Virus record (IMG/VR): IMGVR_UViG_3300039106_000214
Span: 2,795 to 27,389 of that record
Direction: 5' to 3' (one strand)
Length of the DNA stretch: 24,595 nucleotides
Origin: a virus
This document shows positions 14,796-22,065 of the stretch, in pieces. Positions within the stretch are counted from its first letter, which is position 1; every line of letters starts with the position of its first letter. The notes under the pieces are model-generated. The model ran no database searches and was not told the DNA's origin. It saw only the letters and a list, made by a program, of their open reading frames with translations. A program made the translations under genes and the position numbers.

Positions 14796-15994
14796 AAAAA
14801 ATATTAAATAAACTTTTAAACCCTATTAGTTTTAATTTTAGCGGTGGAGGCGATAGCGGAGGGTCATCTGCTCCAACAACTACTACAACAGTTAGTGATA
14901 TTCCTGGTTGGGTTAAAAAATATTGGACTAATCAACAAAGCACATATGATCCTACAACTGGTCAATATATATTAAAAAATAATGCAAAATCTCCAATGGG
15001 TTTAATGCAGCAAACATCAAATTTTGCTGATACATATGGAACTCTTAGTCCAGAAGAACAGCAGTTATTATCTGATTATCAGACTACATTAAGTGGTCGT
15101 GGTACTGGTATTGGTAACATGCAAAACTTAGGTACAAATTTACAGAATGATTTAACTGGAGGAAAATATAATACTGATTTTGGTTATGTTGGCGATGTAA
15201 ATGCTTCATTAAGTGACCTTATTAAAGCAAGATCAGAGCAAGGCGCTCTTAATCCAACTCAAGCTTTGTCAGAAATATTGCGTGGCGATCCAACCACAAA
15301 CCCTTATCTTGCACAGATGAATCAGGCAAGCATTAACCAGTCTATGCAAGGTTACAATGATGCTTTAAGAAATGCAGGTCAAACCTTGCTTCCTGGTATT
15401 AAACAAGATACTTTTGCATCAGGACAGTATGGTGGATCAAGACAAGGCATTGCTGAAGGCATAGTTGGACAACAATTGGGTGTTAATGCAAGAGATTTAG
15501 CACAAAGAGCAATGGATACAGGCGCACAACTTTATGGCGGTGCTTTTGAAAATGCACAACAAAGAATGGCAGCAGCAGCAGGTGATCTTAATGCACAAGC
15601 TGCGCAAAATGCTCAATATAATGCATCAACACTAAATGATATAGCTAAATTTAATACTGATACAGCATTTAAAAACAGAGCGCAAAGCATGGAACAAGCG
15701 CAAAACAATCTTAACAATGCATTGCAAGCTTATAATGTTGGTAAAGCAACCTATGCAGACGTTACTGCTGCACAAGATGCATTATATGGCGCTCAAACTG
15801 ATGCTGAAAAAACACAAATGCAAAGAACTCTTGATATGTTAAACGCACAACAAGGAATATATGGTACTGCTGCAGGATTTGGAGGAACATCAACAGCAAC
15901 ATCTACAGGGGGCGGTGGTGGAAGTAGCGGTATGGGCAACATATTAGGTGGTTTAGCTGGTGCAGGTGGATTACTTAGTATGTTTAAAGGATAA
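14792..15994 (+). CDS. internal virion / DNA-ejection-type protein, 400 aa
   Basis: The 400-residue product starts with a basic segment and a Gly/Ser/Thr-rich linker (residues 19-36), then DIPGWVKKYW. The bulk is Gln/Asn/Ala-rich and predicted helical (LRNAGQTLLPGIKQDTFAS, YGGSRQGIAEGIVGQQLG, NARDLAQRAMDTGAQLYGG). It ends with a Gly-rich hydrophobic tail (GMGNILGGLAGAGGLLSMF). Helical Gln/Ala-rich proteins with 'G.yGgSRqgi..g.~.q.~' and Gly-rich ends are common virion-internal proteins in podoviruses and are thought to leave with the DNA and build a conduit across the envelope. ATGA coupling to the previous gene supports co-expression. Confidence 0.75.
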   Translation: MKKILNKLLNPISFNFSGGGDSGGSSAPTTTTTVSDIPGWVKKYWTNQQSTYDPTTGQYILKNNAKSPMGLMQQTSNFADTYGTLSPEEQQLLSDYQTTLSGRGTGIGNMQNLGTNLQNDLTGGKYNTDFGYVGDVNASLSDLIKARSEQGALNPTQALSEILRGDPTTNPYLAQMNQASINQSMQGYNDALRNAGQTLLPGIKQDTFASGQYGGSRQGIAEGIVGQQLGVNARDLAQRAMDTGAQLYGGAFENAQQRMAAAAGDLNAQAAQNAQYNASTLNDIAKFNTDTAFKNRAQSMEQAQNNLNNALQAYNVGKATYADVTAAQDALYGAQTDAEKTQMQRTLDMLNAQQGIYGTAAGFGGTSTATSTGGGGGSSGMGNILGGLAGAGGLLSMFKG

Positions 15995-15995
15995 A

Positions 15996-16415
15996 ATGAG
16001 TGATTTAGCGTTTAACGGCAACATGCCAGAGATAATTGAAATTGAAAAACTTATATTATCTTGTGAGCAAGTTGAAATGCCTGTTAGCCATTATCACATT
16101 GATGGTGTATATGTTCGCTCACTATTTATTCCTGCTGACACCGTATTGACTGGAAAGATACATAATTTTGAAAGCATAGCAATCTTAGCGCAAGGAACGA
16201 TTAAGGTTGCTAATGGTGATGATGCTTATGAAATTACAGCACCAGCGATAATGGTAGATAAGCCTGGTATTAAACGAATAGGATATGCAGTAACTGATGT
16301 AACGTTTATAACTGTTCATAAGACAGATAAAAAAGAAGTTCCTGATATTGAAGAACAATTAGTATCAGCAACATTTGAAGAATATGAAGCTAAAAAACTT
16401 GAGGTAATGTCATGA
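15996..16415 (+). CDS. cupin-like phage protein, 139 aa
   Basis: Translation most likely starts at ATG 15996, preceded by AAAGG at 15986-15990; an in-frame codon at 15960 lies inside the previous gene without a good site. The product has PVSHYHIDGVYVRSLFIPAD, TVLTGKIHNFESIAILAQG and IKVANGD, ending PGIKRIGYAVTDVTFITVH. This is a beta-barrel of the cupin type with His in 'HYHIDG' and 'KIHNFE'. It closely follows the pattern of cupin-like phage proteins whose typical strings are 'G.y.RE..ipaGt.~tGkiHk.e' and 'kpGtkRvgya...v...tvH'. Its role is unknown and could be structural. It is inserted among ejection genes. Confidence 0.78.
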   Translation: MSDLAFNGNMPEIIEIEKLILSCEQVEMPVSHYHIDGVYVRSLFIPADTVLTGKIHNFESIAILAQGTIKVANGDDAYEITAPAIMVDKPGIKRIGYAVTDVTFITVHKTDKKEVPDIEEQLVSATFEEYEAKKLEVMS

Positions 16416-17110
16416 CATTTATAATCGGTGGTACAACAGGCGCTATATTAGGCAGTGCAATACTTGGAGCTGGCTTAGGAGCTGCAACTAATAAAAACCC
16501 TGGAAAAGGCGCTCTTATGGGTGGATTGATGGGCGGATTAGGTGGTGCTGTTGGTCCTGCAATAGGAGCTTTAGGTGGAAGTGGCGCTTTAGGCGGTGCT
16601 GCCAGTTTAGAAGGAGCTGGAGGGTCTGCTTTAGCAAATATGGGTGGTATTGCTCAGCCGGGAGCGACTGCATTAAACTCGGCATTAGCTCCATCGATAG
16701 GAAGCGCAGGAAGTTTATCAACACCAATGATGGGGTCTGTGGGCATGGGTGGAATTAATTCTGCTCTTAGCGGTAGTGTTGGGTCTACTGGTTCATTAAT
16801 GATGCCAGGAGCAATGCCAGGGGCAACAGGTACATCATTAGGAAGCATGGGTGCTTATCAATCAGTAAAACCTGGTTTATTGTCATCATTAACAAGTAAA
16901 TTACCTTCTGGTGAATCGTTAGACAAGGCAACTAAATTATTGAATATGGGTAGCCAATTAGCTGGTGGAAATCAACAACAGCAACAACCTATGGCTCCTC
17001 CTGCTCCTATGCCTGTAAGAACTAGCAATCAATTTACTCCAATACAGTTATCATCTATGCGTATGCGTCCTCAATCACAAGGCGCTTTACCTTTACAAAG
17101 AATGGGTTAG
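16412..17110 (+). CDS. Gly/Ala-rich hydrophobic virion protein (glycine-zipper), 232 aa
   Basis: The 232-residue product begins with hydrophobic glycine-zipper-like repeats (GGTTGAILGSAILGAGLGAA, then ALMGGLMGGLGGAVGPAIGALGG, shown in parts). It continues with Gly/Ser/Met-rich repeats and ends with a Gln/Pro/Met-rich stretch. Glycine zippers pack membrane helices, so the protein could form or line a membrane channel during DNA delivery, as proposed for podovirus ejection proteins. That is inference from composition and from its position between other virion-internal proteins. The start overlaps the cupin stop by four bases (ATGA). Confidence 0.68.
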   Translation: MTFIIGGTTGAILGSAILGAGLGAATNKNPGKGALMGGLMGGLGGAVGPAIGALGGSGALGGAASLEGAGGSALANMGGIAQPGATALNSALAPSIGSAGSLSTPMMGSVGMGGINSALSGSVGSTGSLMMPGAMPGATGTSLGSMGAYQSVKPGLLSSLTSKLPSGESLDKATKLLNMGSQLAGGNQQQQQPMAPPAPMPVRTSNQFTPIQLSSMRMRPQSQGALPLQRMG

Positions 17111-17114
17111 TATT

Positions 17115-18272
17115 ATGGGATTATTAGACTCTTTATCAAATATTGAATTTAAACCTACTCCTATGGGCTTGGGGTTATTAAATGCTGGTGCAAGCATGTT
17201 ACAAGCGTCTAATAATCAACCAAGAGGCGCTTCATTGGGAAATGTAATTGGACAAGGATTACAAGGATTTAATACAGGAATAGGACAGGGAGTTGCCTAT
17301 AACCAAAGTCAACTAGAAAACCAGCAAACTGATCTTTTACGACAAGTTCAAATGCAAGAAGCAGAGCTTAAAAAGAAAAAATTAGAACAAGATATTATTG
17401 CTCAAGAAAAATTAAAAACTATTGACTGGTCATTGCCACCAAAAGAACTTGCATCAAAATTAGGACAATTAGGATTAACTGAAAAAGCTTTTGATCTTAT
17501 CAAGCAAGCAAGCAAAGGTGCTGATGCTCCTTCTGGTTGGATGTATGGACCAAATGGAGCTTTAGTTCCTGTTCCTGTTAGTATTCCTGGCAGTCCAGAA
17601 ATAACTAACATGTATGATGCTAATCTTGCAAAATCTCAGTATCTAACTCCTTTGCAACAAAGAACTGAAGATAGAGCAACAAGATCAGAATCAAGATCAG
17701 AAGTAAACCAACAAAGACAAATAGATGCTCAAGATAAAGCTATTGCAATGGAGCAATGGAAACTTGAAAATCCAAATGCAGCAACTAATATTAAAAAAAT
17801 TCAAGACGCAGAAAGTGCTAATAAAATATTACAAGATACGTTTAAAAACTATCGTAATAAATTAAAAGAAATGGACCCATTGGATATAATAAATCCAATT
17901 AAAAATACTGAATTACAATCATTATATCAATCTGCAACATGGCCTTTACGTTCAGAAACATTAATGAATACTGGTGTTTTAAATGCTGGTGAAATACCAA
18001 TGCTACATAAAGCATTACAAGACCCAACTACTGCTATGGCATATTTCAAAGGAAAAGATGAATTGTTAAAGCAAATTGAGTCAATAATAAATATTTCCAA
18101 TACCAATACAAATGCATTAAAAGAAGCATTAGCTCCTGCACCTCCACCTGGAGTTAAAAACTTAAATTATTATAAAAAAGAAACAAATTCAAAAGGATGG
18201 CAATTGCATATTGATGCAAATGGTAACAAAGCGTATGTCGGACCTAATGGCGAAATTGAAGAGGTGAAGTAA
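17115..18272 (+). CDS. internal virion protein with coiled coil, 385 aa
   Basis: The 385-residue product starts MGLLDSLSNIEFKPTPMGLG, a short Gly-rich hydrophobic segment seen at the start of several phage virion-internal proteins. A charged coiled coil (about residues 65-105, QAELKKKKLEQDIIAQEKLK in part) and a long helical part follow. The C-terminus has a Pro-rich APAPPPGVKNLNYY and a small beta tail (WQLHIDANGNKAYVGPNGEIEEV) resembling an Asp/Gly-rich hairpin. No enzyme motif is visible. Its position between the Gly-zipper protein and the large helical protein suggests a component of the ejection apparatus. Confidence 0.68.
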   Translation: MGLLDSLSNIEFKPTPMGLGLLNAGASMLQASNNQPRGASLGNVIGQGLQGFNTGIGQGVAYNQSQLENQQTDLLRQVQMQEAELKKKKLEQDIIAQEKLKTIDWSLPPKELASKLGQLGLTEKAFDLIKQASKGADAPSGWMYGPNGALVPVPVSIPGSPEITNMYDANLAKSQYLTPLQQRTEDRATRSESRSEVNQQRQIDAQDKAIAMEQWKLENPNAATNIKKIQDAESANKILQDTFKNYRNKLKEMDPLDIINPIKNTELQSLYQSATWPLRSETLMNTGVLNAGEIPMLHKALQDPTTAMAYFKGKDELLKQIESIINISNTNTNALKEALAPAPPPGVKNLNYYKKETNSKGWQLHIDANGNKAYVGPNGEIEEVK

Positions 18273-20387
18273 ATGGCATTTGATATAAATACAGCAAGGC
18301 CAGTAAAAAAAGATGGATTTGATATTTCAACTTCACGTCCTTTATCTGGAGAGCCATCATTAAACCAAACATTCTCAACACCAGATCAATTAACTGCTGA
18401 GATAGATAAACTTCGGAAAAGTGGCGACATCCAGAATGCTGATGCACTGCAAGCAGAACTTGATCGTCAAGTTGCTAAAGGTTCATTTAGCGGTACAAAA
18501 GATAAGATTATCCAAGCAAGTCAACCAGCACAGGAAAATACAGATAGTCCTTTGCTTAACTTTGCAAGAGGTATTGAAGCAACTGGAAATAAAGTAATGC
18601 TTGGTCTTAATGAACTTTTGCCATTTACTAAAGATGCACAATGGTTAAAAAATCAACGAGAACAAGTTGCAGCAGAACAAGAGTGGATGAAAAATGCGCC
18701 AACAAGTTCAAAAGTTGGTGAGTTTACAGGCAATGTAATCAATTCACTTCCTGCTGCTATGGTTGCACCAGAAGCAAGTGCAGGGGTAGCTGGAGCTGCA
18801 TTTCTAGGTGGATTACAAAACTATTTAACAACACCAGGAAATGCTAATCAACGTTCAATAGCAGGTCTTGAAGGAACTGGAGGTGGAATTGGTGGTGTAT
18901 TACTTGGGAAAGCATTAAAACCATTAGCTGAACCTATATCAAGATTTTTTAAACCTGCATCAGAAGAAGTTGTACAAAGAACTGCTAATGAAATGACAGA
19001 TGAAGCAATCTTAAAAACAATACAAGATAGCGGAATTGATATAACTGGAATGTCACCAGAAACATTATCAGGTTTAAAATCATCGATAATGAATTCTATA
19101 AAAACTGGTGTTAAACCAGATGCTGCTGCATTAGTAAGAAAAACAGAATTTGAAAATCTAGGTATAAAACCAACATTAGGTCAAATTACAAGAACTCCTG
19201 AACAGTTCTCACAAGAAAGAAATTTGCGTGGCCTTATTCCATCAATAAGCAATCGCTTTGTTGAGCAAGGTCAAAAGATGCGTGGTTTACTAGATGAGCT
19301 GTCTTCTGGGTCTCAAGAACCTTATGCAGCAGGCAAATCTCTAATATCCCCATTAGAGCAATATCATAATGAGCAAAAGGCTGTTATTGATAACTTGTAC
19401 AAAGCAGCAAGAAATTCTGAAGGTCGCTATGCTCAAGTTAATACACAGCAGTTTAGCCAGATGGCTAATGATAAGTTAGATCAAGAAATGCTTGGTGGTC
19501 AGTTACCTAGTGACATTAGGAACATGTTGAATGACATATCATCTGGTAAGATTCCTCTTAATGTTAATAACCTAGTGCAAGCAGATACTGTTTTTAGTAA
19601 TGCACAAAGAACAGCAAATGCAGCAGGCAATAAGAATGCAGCATTAGCGATTAGTCACGTTCGTGATGCTTTAAACAATGCAGATATTGTTGAAGGAGCT
19701 GGTCAAGATACAAAAGCATTATTTGATACTGCAAGAAAAGCAGCGGCAGATCATTTTGCAACATTAAGAAAAATACCTGCACTAGATGATGTTGTTAATA
19801 ACAACGCTGTTAGTGATACGTTTGTTAAGAAACACATATTGTCAAACAGCGATACAGATCAAGTAAAAGGATTAACGGCTTTCTTGCAAGATAAAGCTCC
19901 TGATGCATTTCAACAAGCTAAAGCGCAAGTTGGTCAACATTTAGAAGATGCAGCACTTGGTGTTAATCCTGCTGGTGATGCTGAGTTTAGACCTGATGCA
20001 TTTAAGAAAGCATTAGATAAATTTGGTACTGAAAAATTATCAGCTTTTTATAATACAGATGAGATAGAAAAACTGTATAGCATGGCAAAGGTTGGCGCTT
20101 ATATCAATAAACCACCTGCTGCAAGCACAGTTAATGCTTCTAATACTGGAGTTATGTTGATGCAAAATGCACCAGCAATAGGAAAAATGCTTGGATCAAT
20201 ACCTGGAGCTTCAATAGCAAAAGGAGCATTTGATCTTGGATCAAGATATAAAGCAGGTGCAAACGCATTACAAGCAGAAGTTCCAACATCAAAGATGATG
20301 TTTCCAGATCAATATTCATTATCTAATAAGATAAAAGAAGCGTTGCCTGTTATGGGTGGTCTATTAGGAATGGGTGTATCAAGATGA
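18273..20387 (+). CDS. large virion-internal protein (putative ejection / DNA transfer protein), 704 aa
   Basis: At 704 residues this is the largest late gene product here. It starts with repeated short motifs (FDINTARPVKKDGFDISTSRPL, residues 3-24 in outline), a charged helix and a Gly/Ala-rich hydrophobic region at about 160-215. A long helical body then includes FENLGIKPTLGQITRTPEQF and NLRGLIPSISNRFVEQG, a motif set that I recognise from large podovirus internal proteins. There is no lytic transglycosylase motif. The stop overlaps the ATG of the holin-type gene (ATGA), so it closes the structural region. I am confident it is virion-associated, less sure of the exact role. Confidence 0.78.
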   Translation: MAFDINTARPVKKDGFDISTSRPLSGEPSLNQTFSTPDQLTAEIDKLRKSGDIQNADALQAELDRQVAKGSFSGTKDKIIQASQPAQENTDSPLLNFARGIEATGNKVMLGLNELLPFTKDAQWLKNQREQVAAEQEWMKNAPTSSKVGEFTGNVINSLPAAMVAPEASAGVAGAAFLGGLQNYLTTPGNANQRSIAGLEGTGGGIGGVLLGKALKPLAEPISRFFKPASEEVVQRTANEMTDEAILKTIQDSGIDITGMSPETLSGLKSSIMNSIKTGVKPDAAALVRKTEFENLGIKPTLGQITRTPEQFSQERNLRGLIPSISNRFVEQGQKMRGLLDELSSGSQEPYAAGKSLISPLEQYHNEQKAVIDNLYKAARNSEGRYAQVNTQQFSQMANDKLDQEMLGGQLPSDIRNMLNDISSGKIPLNVNNLVQADTVFSNAQRTANAAGNKNAALAISHVRDALNNADIVEGAGQDTKALFDTARKAAADHFATLRKIPALDDVVNNNAVSDTFVKKHILSNSDTDQVKGLTAFLQDKAPDAFQQAKAQVGQHLEDAALGVNPAGDAEFRPDAFKKALDKFGTEKLSAFYNTDEIEKLYSMAKVGAYINKPPAASTVNASNTGVMLMQNAPAIGKMLGSIPGASIAKGAFDLGSRYKAGANALQAEVPTSKMMFPDQYSLSNKIKEALPVMGGLLGMGVSR

Positions 20388-20545
20388 AAATAGATTGGTC
20401 AGAAGCATCAACTAAACGTGGTTTAATTTGGCTTATAACTGCAATTGTAGGGGCAGTATTTTTATTTATGGGAAAACCTATTGACCAATTATTATTGTTG
20501 GCGACAGGAGTTGCTGGCGGTCTTGGTGTTATGTTGAAAGACTAA
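20384..20545 (+). CDS. putative holin or small membrane protein, 53 aa
   Basis: ATG 20384 overlaps the previous stop (ATGA), and the TAA at 20543-20545 overlaps the ATG of Rz. The 53-residue protein has two hydrophobic segments (about residues 14-29, LIWLITAIVGAVFLFM, and 35-50, IDQLLLLATGVAGGLGVM) separated by a short Gly-Lys-Pro turn. The first is preceded by TKRG. Its size, two-TM topology and lead position in the lysis cassette suggest a class II holin. I recognise the WS-E-x-x-TKRG-x-WL pattern from small membrane proteins at this place in other phages. Confidence 0.72.
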   Translation: MKIDWSEASTKRGLIWLITAIVGAVFLFMGKPIDQLLLLATGVAGGLGVMLKD

Positions 20546-21021
20546 TGCCATATTTATTAGCTATTGTTTTTGTCACTGGTTTTAGCTCTGGATATTTTAT
20601 TTCTCATAAGATAGACAAGGCTGAAATCATTGAAATGTCTGACAGTATTGCAAGTATGAATAAAGAAGCAGAGCTTAAACTTGCAATGATTACTGAAGAA
20701 GCAAATAGAGCCAATATAAATGCTTTAAAGCTTAATAAAGAACTAGAGGATGCAAATGTATCAGCAATCAACGCAATTAATAGTCAGCACGATTCTTTTG
20801 CTTCTAAGCGCATGTACGACAACGGCAGGAAAAGTAGTCGTTGCACCACAGCAAAAGTTGGTGATTCCACAGAAGTTGATAGAACCGATGAAAATGGAAG
20901 CGAACTTTCAGAAGAATTTAGCACATTTCTCAAGTCAGAAGCCTACAGAGCAGATAAAGTAGCAACCTATGCTATATTATGCCAAAATTTTATAAAAGGA
21001 TTAAATCGTGACAGACCTTAA
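20545..21021 (+). CDS. Rz: Rz-like inner-membrane spanin
   Basis: The i-spanin sits in the inner membrane and joins the o-spanin to fuse the two membranes in the last step of lysis. The 158-residue product has an N-terminal hydrophobic anchor (about residues 3-19), then a long charged helical region (about 22-95) suited to a periplasmic coiled coil. The later RMYDNGRKSS segment is familiar from Rz proteins. The strongest support is the second gene nested in another frame, with an Rz1 lipobox (20756-20962). It lies between two holin-like genes just before the lysozyme. The start overlaps the previous stop (TAATG). Confidence 0.85.
   Translation: MPYLLAIVFVTGFSSGYFISHKIDKAEIIEMSDSIASMNKEAELKLAMITEEANRANINALKLNKELEDANVSAINAINSQHDSFASKRMYDNGRKSSRCTTAKVGDSTEVDRTDENGSELSEEFSTFLKSEAYRADKVATYAILCQNFIKGLNRDRP
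20756..20962 (+). CDS. Rz1: Rz1-like outer-membrane lipoprotein spanin, nested in Rz
   Basis: A 68-codon ORF lies entirely within Rz in the +1-type alternate frame. I choose ATG 20756, six bases after AGAGG (20745-20749); ATG 20750 is too close to that site. The protein reads MYQQSTQLIVSTILLLLSAC, giving a signal segment and a lipobox L-S-A-C with the lipid-bearing Cys at residue 20. The mature part is short and Pro/Gln/Lys-containing (APQQKLVIPQKLIEP). This is how lambda-type Rz1 is built: an outer-membrane lipoprotein that pairs with Rz to span the periplasm. The signal has no N-terminal Lys/Arg, which is slightly unusual. Confidence 0.85.
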   Translation: MYQQSTQLIVSTILLLLSACTTTAGKVVVAPQQKLVIPQKLIEPMKMEANFQKNLAHFSSQKPTEQIK

Positions 21022-21238
21022 TTGTAGAGTTGCAAAAGTGGAACAAAAAATTGAAGGACTTACGCAAGAGCTTCACAAAGAGCTTGAAGACTCAAGAAGA
21101 AGATCAGACAGAATATTTATGATTTTAGATGAACTTAAAAAAGAATCAGCAAACAATAAAGGTTTTTTTGGCGGTGTGGTATTTGCTGTCGGTGCTATCT
21201 TTGCGGTTATAGCTTATATATTTGGCAAAGGTGGCTAA
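21008..21238 (+). CDS. holin-like / XhlA-type membrane protein, 76 aa
   Basis: The gene appears to start at GTG 21008, six bases after AAAAGGA (20995-21001), and overlaps the end of Rz by 14 bp. The 76-residue product has an amphipathic, charged N-terminal helix (residues 3-48, many E/K/R with heptad spacing) and one C-terminal hydrophobic segment (about 52-72, FFGGVVFAVGAIFAVIAYIF) with a short Gly/Lys tail. This layout resembles the XhlA/hemolysin type of lysis-associated protein. It may act as a second holin, antiholin or holin partner of the 53-aa protein. Its stop overlaps the lysozyme ATG (TAATG). Confidence 0.72.
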   Translation: MTDLNCRVAKVEQKIEGLTQELHKELEDSRRRSDRIFMILDELKKESANNKGFFGGVVFAVGAIFAVIAYIFGKGG

Positions 21239-21669
21239 TGAGTGCATTAGAAATATTAATGAAGCTTATTAAAGAATCAGAAGGTTGTTCTTTAAAATCC
21301 TATAAATGTCCTGCTGGTGTTTGGACTATTGGTTATGGACAAACCAAAGGAATAAAAGAAGGCATGGTATGGACACAGCAACAAGCTGATGAAGACTTAA
21401 TTAAAACGGCATTAGAAGTGCTTAACAGAGCGATTAAAGCTTCACCAATACTAGCAGATGCTAATATGGAGAAACAAGCTGCAATAGCAGATTTTATCTA
21501 TAATTTAGGTATTGGTAATTATTCATCATCAACGTTAAAAAAGAAAGTTGATGTTGGTGATTGGATGGCAGCCTCATCTGAAATTAAAAAATGGGATAAA
21601 GCTGCCGGTAAAGTGCTAAAAGGTCTTGCTATTCGTAGACAGAAGGAAGCTGCTCTGTTGTTGGCGTAA
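21238..21669 (+). CDS. endolysin, T4-type lysozyme (GH24) with E-C-T triad
   Basis: The enzyme cleaves the glycan strands of peptidoglycan. The 143-residue product is close to the usual GH24 lysozyme length. Catalytic E15 lies in ESEGCSLKSYKCPAGVWTIGYG. By T4 spacing (E11-D20-T26), the second position is C24 and the third T30, so the aspartate is replaced by cysteine, a version I recognise from other phage lysozymes. The C-terminal domain has FIYNLGIGNYSSSTLKKK and IRRQKEA, both typical. No signal peptide is seen, so release depends on a holin. It ends the rightward block and overlaps the convergent gene by 41 bp. Confidence 0.95.
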   Translation: MSALEILMKLIKESEGCSLKSYKCPAGVWTIGYGQTKGIKEGMVWTQQQADEDLIKTALEVLNRAIKASPILADANMEKQAAIADFIYNLGIGNYSSSTLKKKVDVGDWMAASSEIKKWDKAAGKVLKGLAIRRQKEAALLLA

Positions 21670-21970
21670 GATAAGGATTATTTACACTTTCAGTGCTATA
21701 CGGTGAACCATATTTGCTATAAGGATTTTTAATGCTAGTTGTACTATATGGCGATCCATACTTACCATACGGGTTATTGATTGAATTAGCATCATATGGG
21801 TTTGCATTCATCTCACCAAGATAAGTTCCATCTTTTGCGTACAAACTTACTGCAAATGCATCTTTAAAGTTAAACATTAAAGATATAATTAAAAACACCA
21901 TTAAAACTACATTTATTAATTTAGATTTATAAAGTTTTGTTTCAGTTTCTTCACAATTATAAAAGTTCAT
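21629..21970 (-). CDS. secreted protein with 16-residue NPY..YGSPYS repeats, 113 aa
   Basis: The protein has a hydrophobic segment (about 20-34) followed by a plausible signal-peptidase site after AFA-40, so it is probably exported. The mature part begins VSLYAKDGTYLGEMNANPYD. It then has two tandem 16-residue repeats (residues 64-79 and 80-95; 13 of 16 identical), each with NPY and KYGSPYST, and a third partial copy (96-103). Related 'LG.l..NpYd..Si.NPYG.YGS.YS' proteins are common in bacterial genomes as hypothetical, so this may be a captured host gene. Its last 41 coding bases overlap the lysozyme gene on the other strand. The start overlaps the upstream stop (ATGA). Confidence 0.82.
   Translation of the reverse strand: MNFYNCEETETKLYKSKLINVVLMVFLIISLMFNFKDAFAVSLYAKDGTYLGEMNANPYDANSINNPYGKYGSPYSTTSIKNPYSKYGSPYSTESVNNPYLTPTTEQLPSVYE
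21686..21781 (-). repeat. tandem 48-bp coding repeat in the secreted protein gene
   Basis: Two adjacent 48-bp units (21734-21781 and 21686-21733) encode the 16-residue repeats. They differ in three residues (N/K, G/S, T/E). The unit reads as coding sequence throughout, so it is a protein repeat rather than a regulatory array. Confidence 0.75.
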
Positions 21971-22065
21971 TTCTTTTCCTCTTTTTTGTTTTTACCAAAG
22001 ATTTGTTCCCAATTGTCGTTGTATTTCTTTTGATCTGTCGGTCGTTGTCTGCTACCTTTACTCAT
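21967..22065 (-). CDS. small conserved phage protein, 32 aa (MSKGSRQRPTD type)
   Basis: The reverse-strand ORF from 22065 to 21967 encodes 32 residues: MSKGSRQRPTDQKKYNDNWE, then a basic tail. This matches a well-spread tiny phage family that I recall as 'MSKGSxxRPTDxxxYxxNWDxIFGKK', with no known function. The start overlaps the previous stop by four bases (ATGA), and so does its own stop with the next ATG. A GGAGAA site lies before the start. Tight coupling plus the family match give good support despite the short length. Confidence 0.85.
   Translation of the reverse strand: MSKGSRQRPTDQKKYNDNWEQIFGKNKKEEKK

Noticed and set aside
15960-15995. Upstream in-frame start for the cupin-like protein
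   Set aside because: It would begin inside the preceding gene without a ribosome-binding site, whereas ATG 15996 has AAAGG at a good distance and a normal N-terminus.
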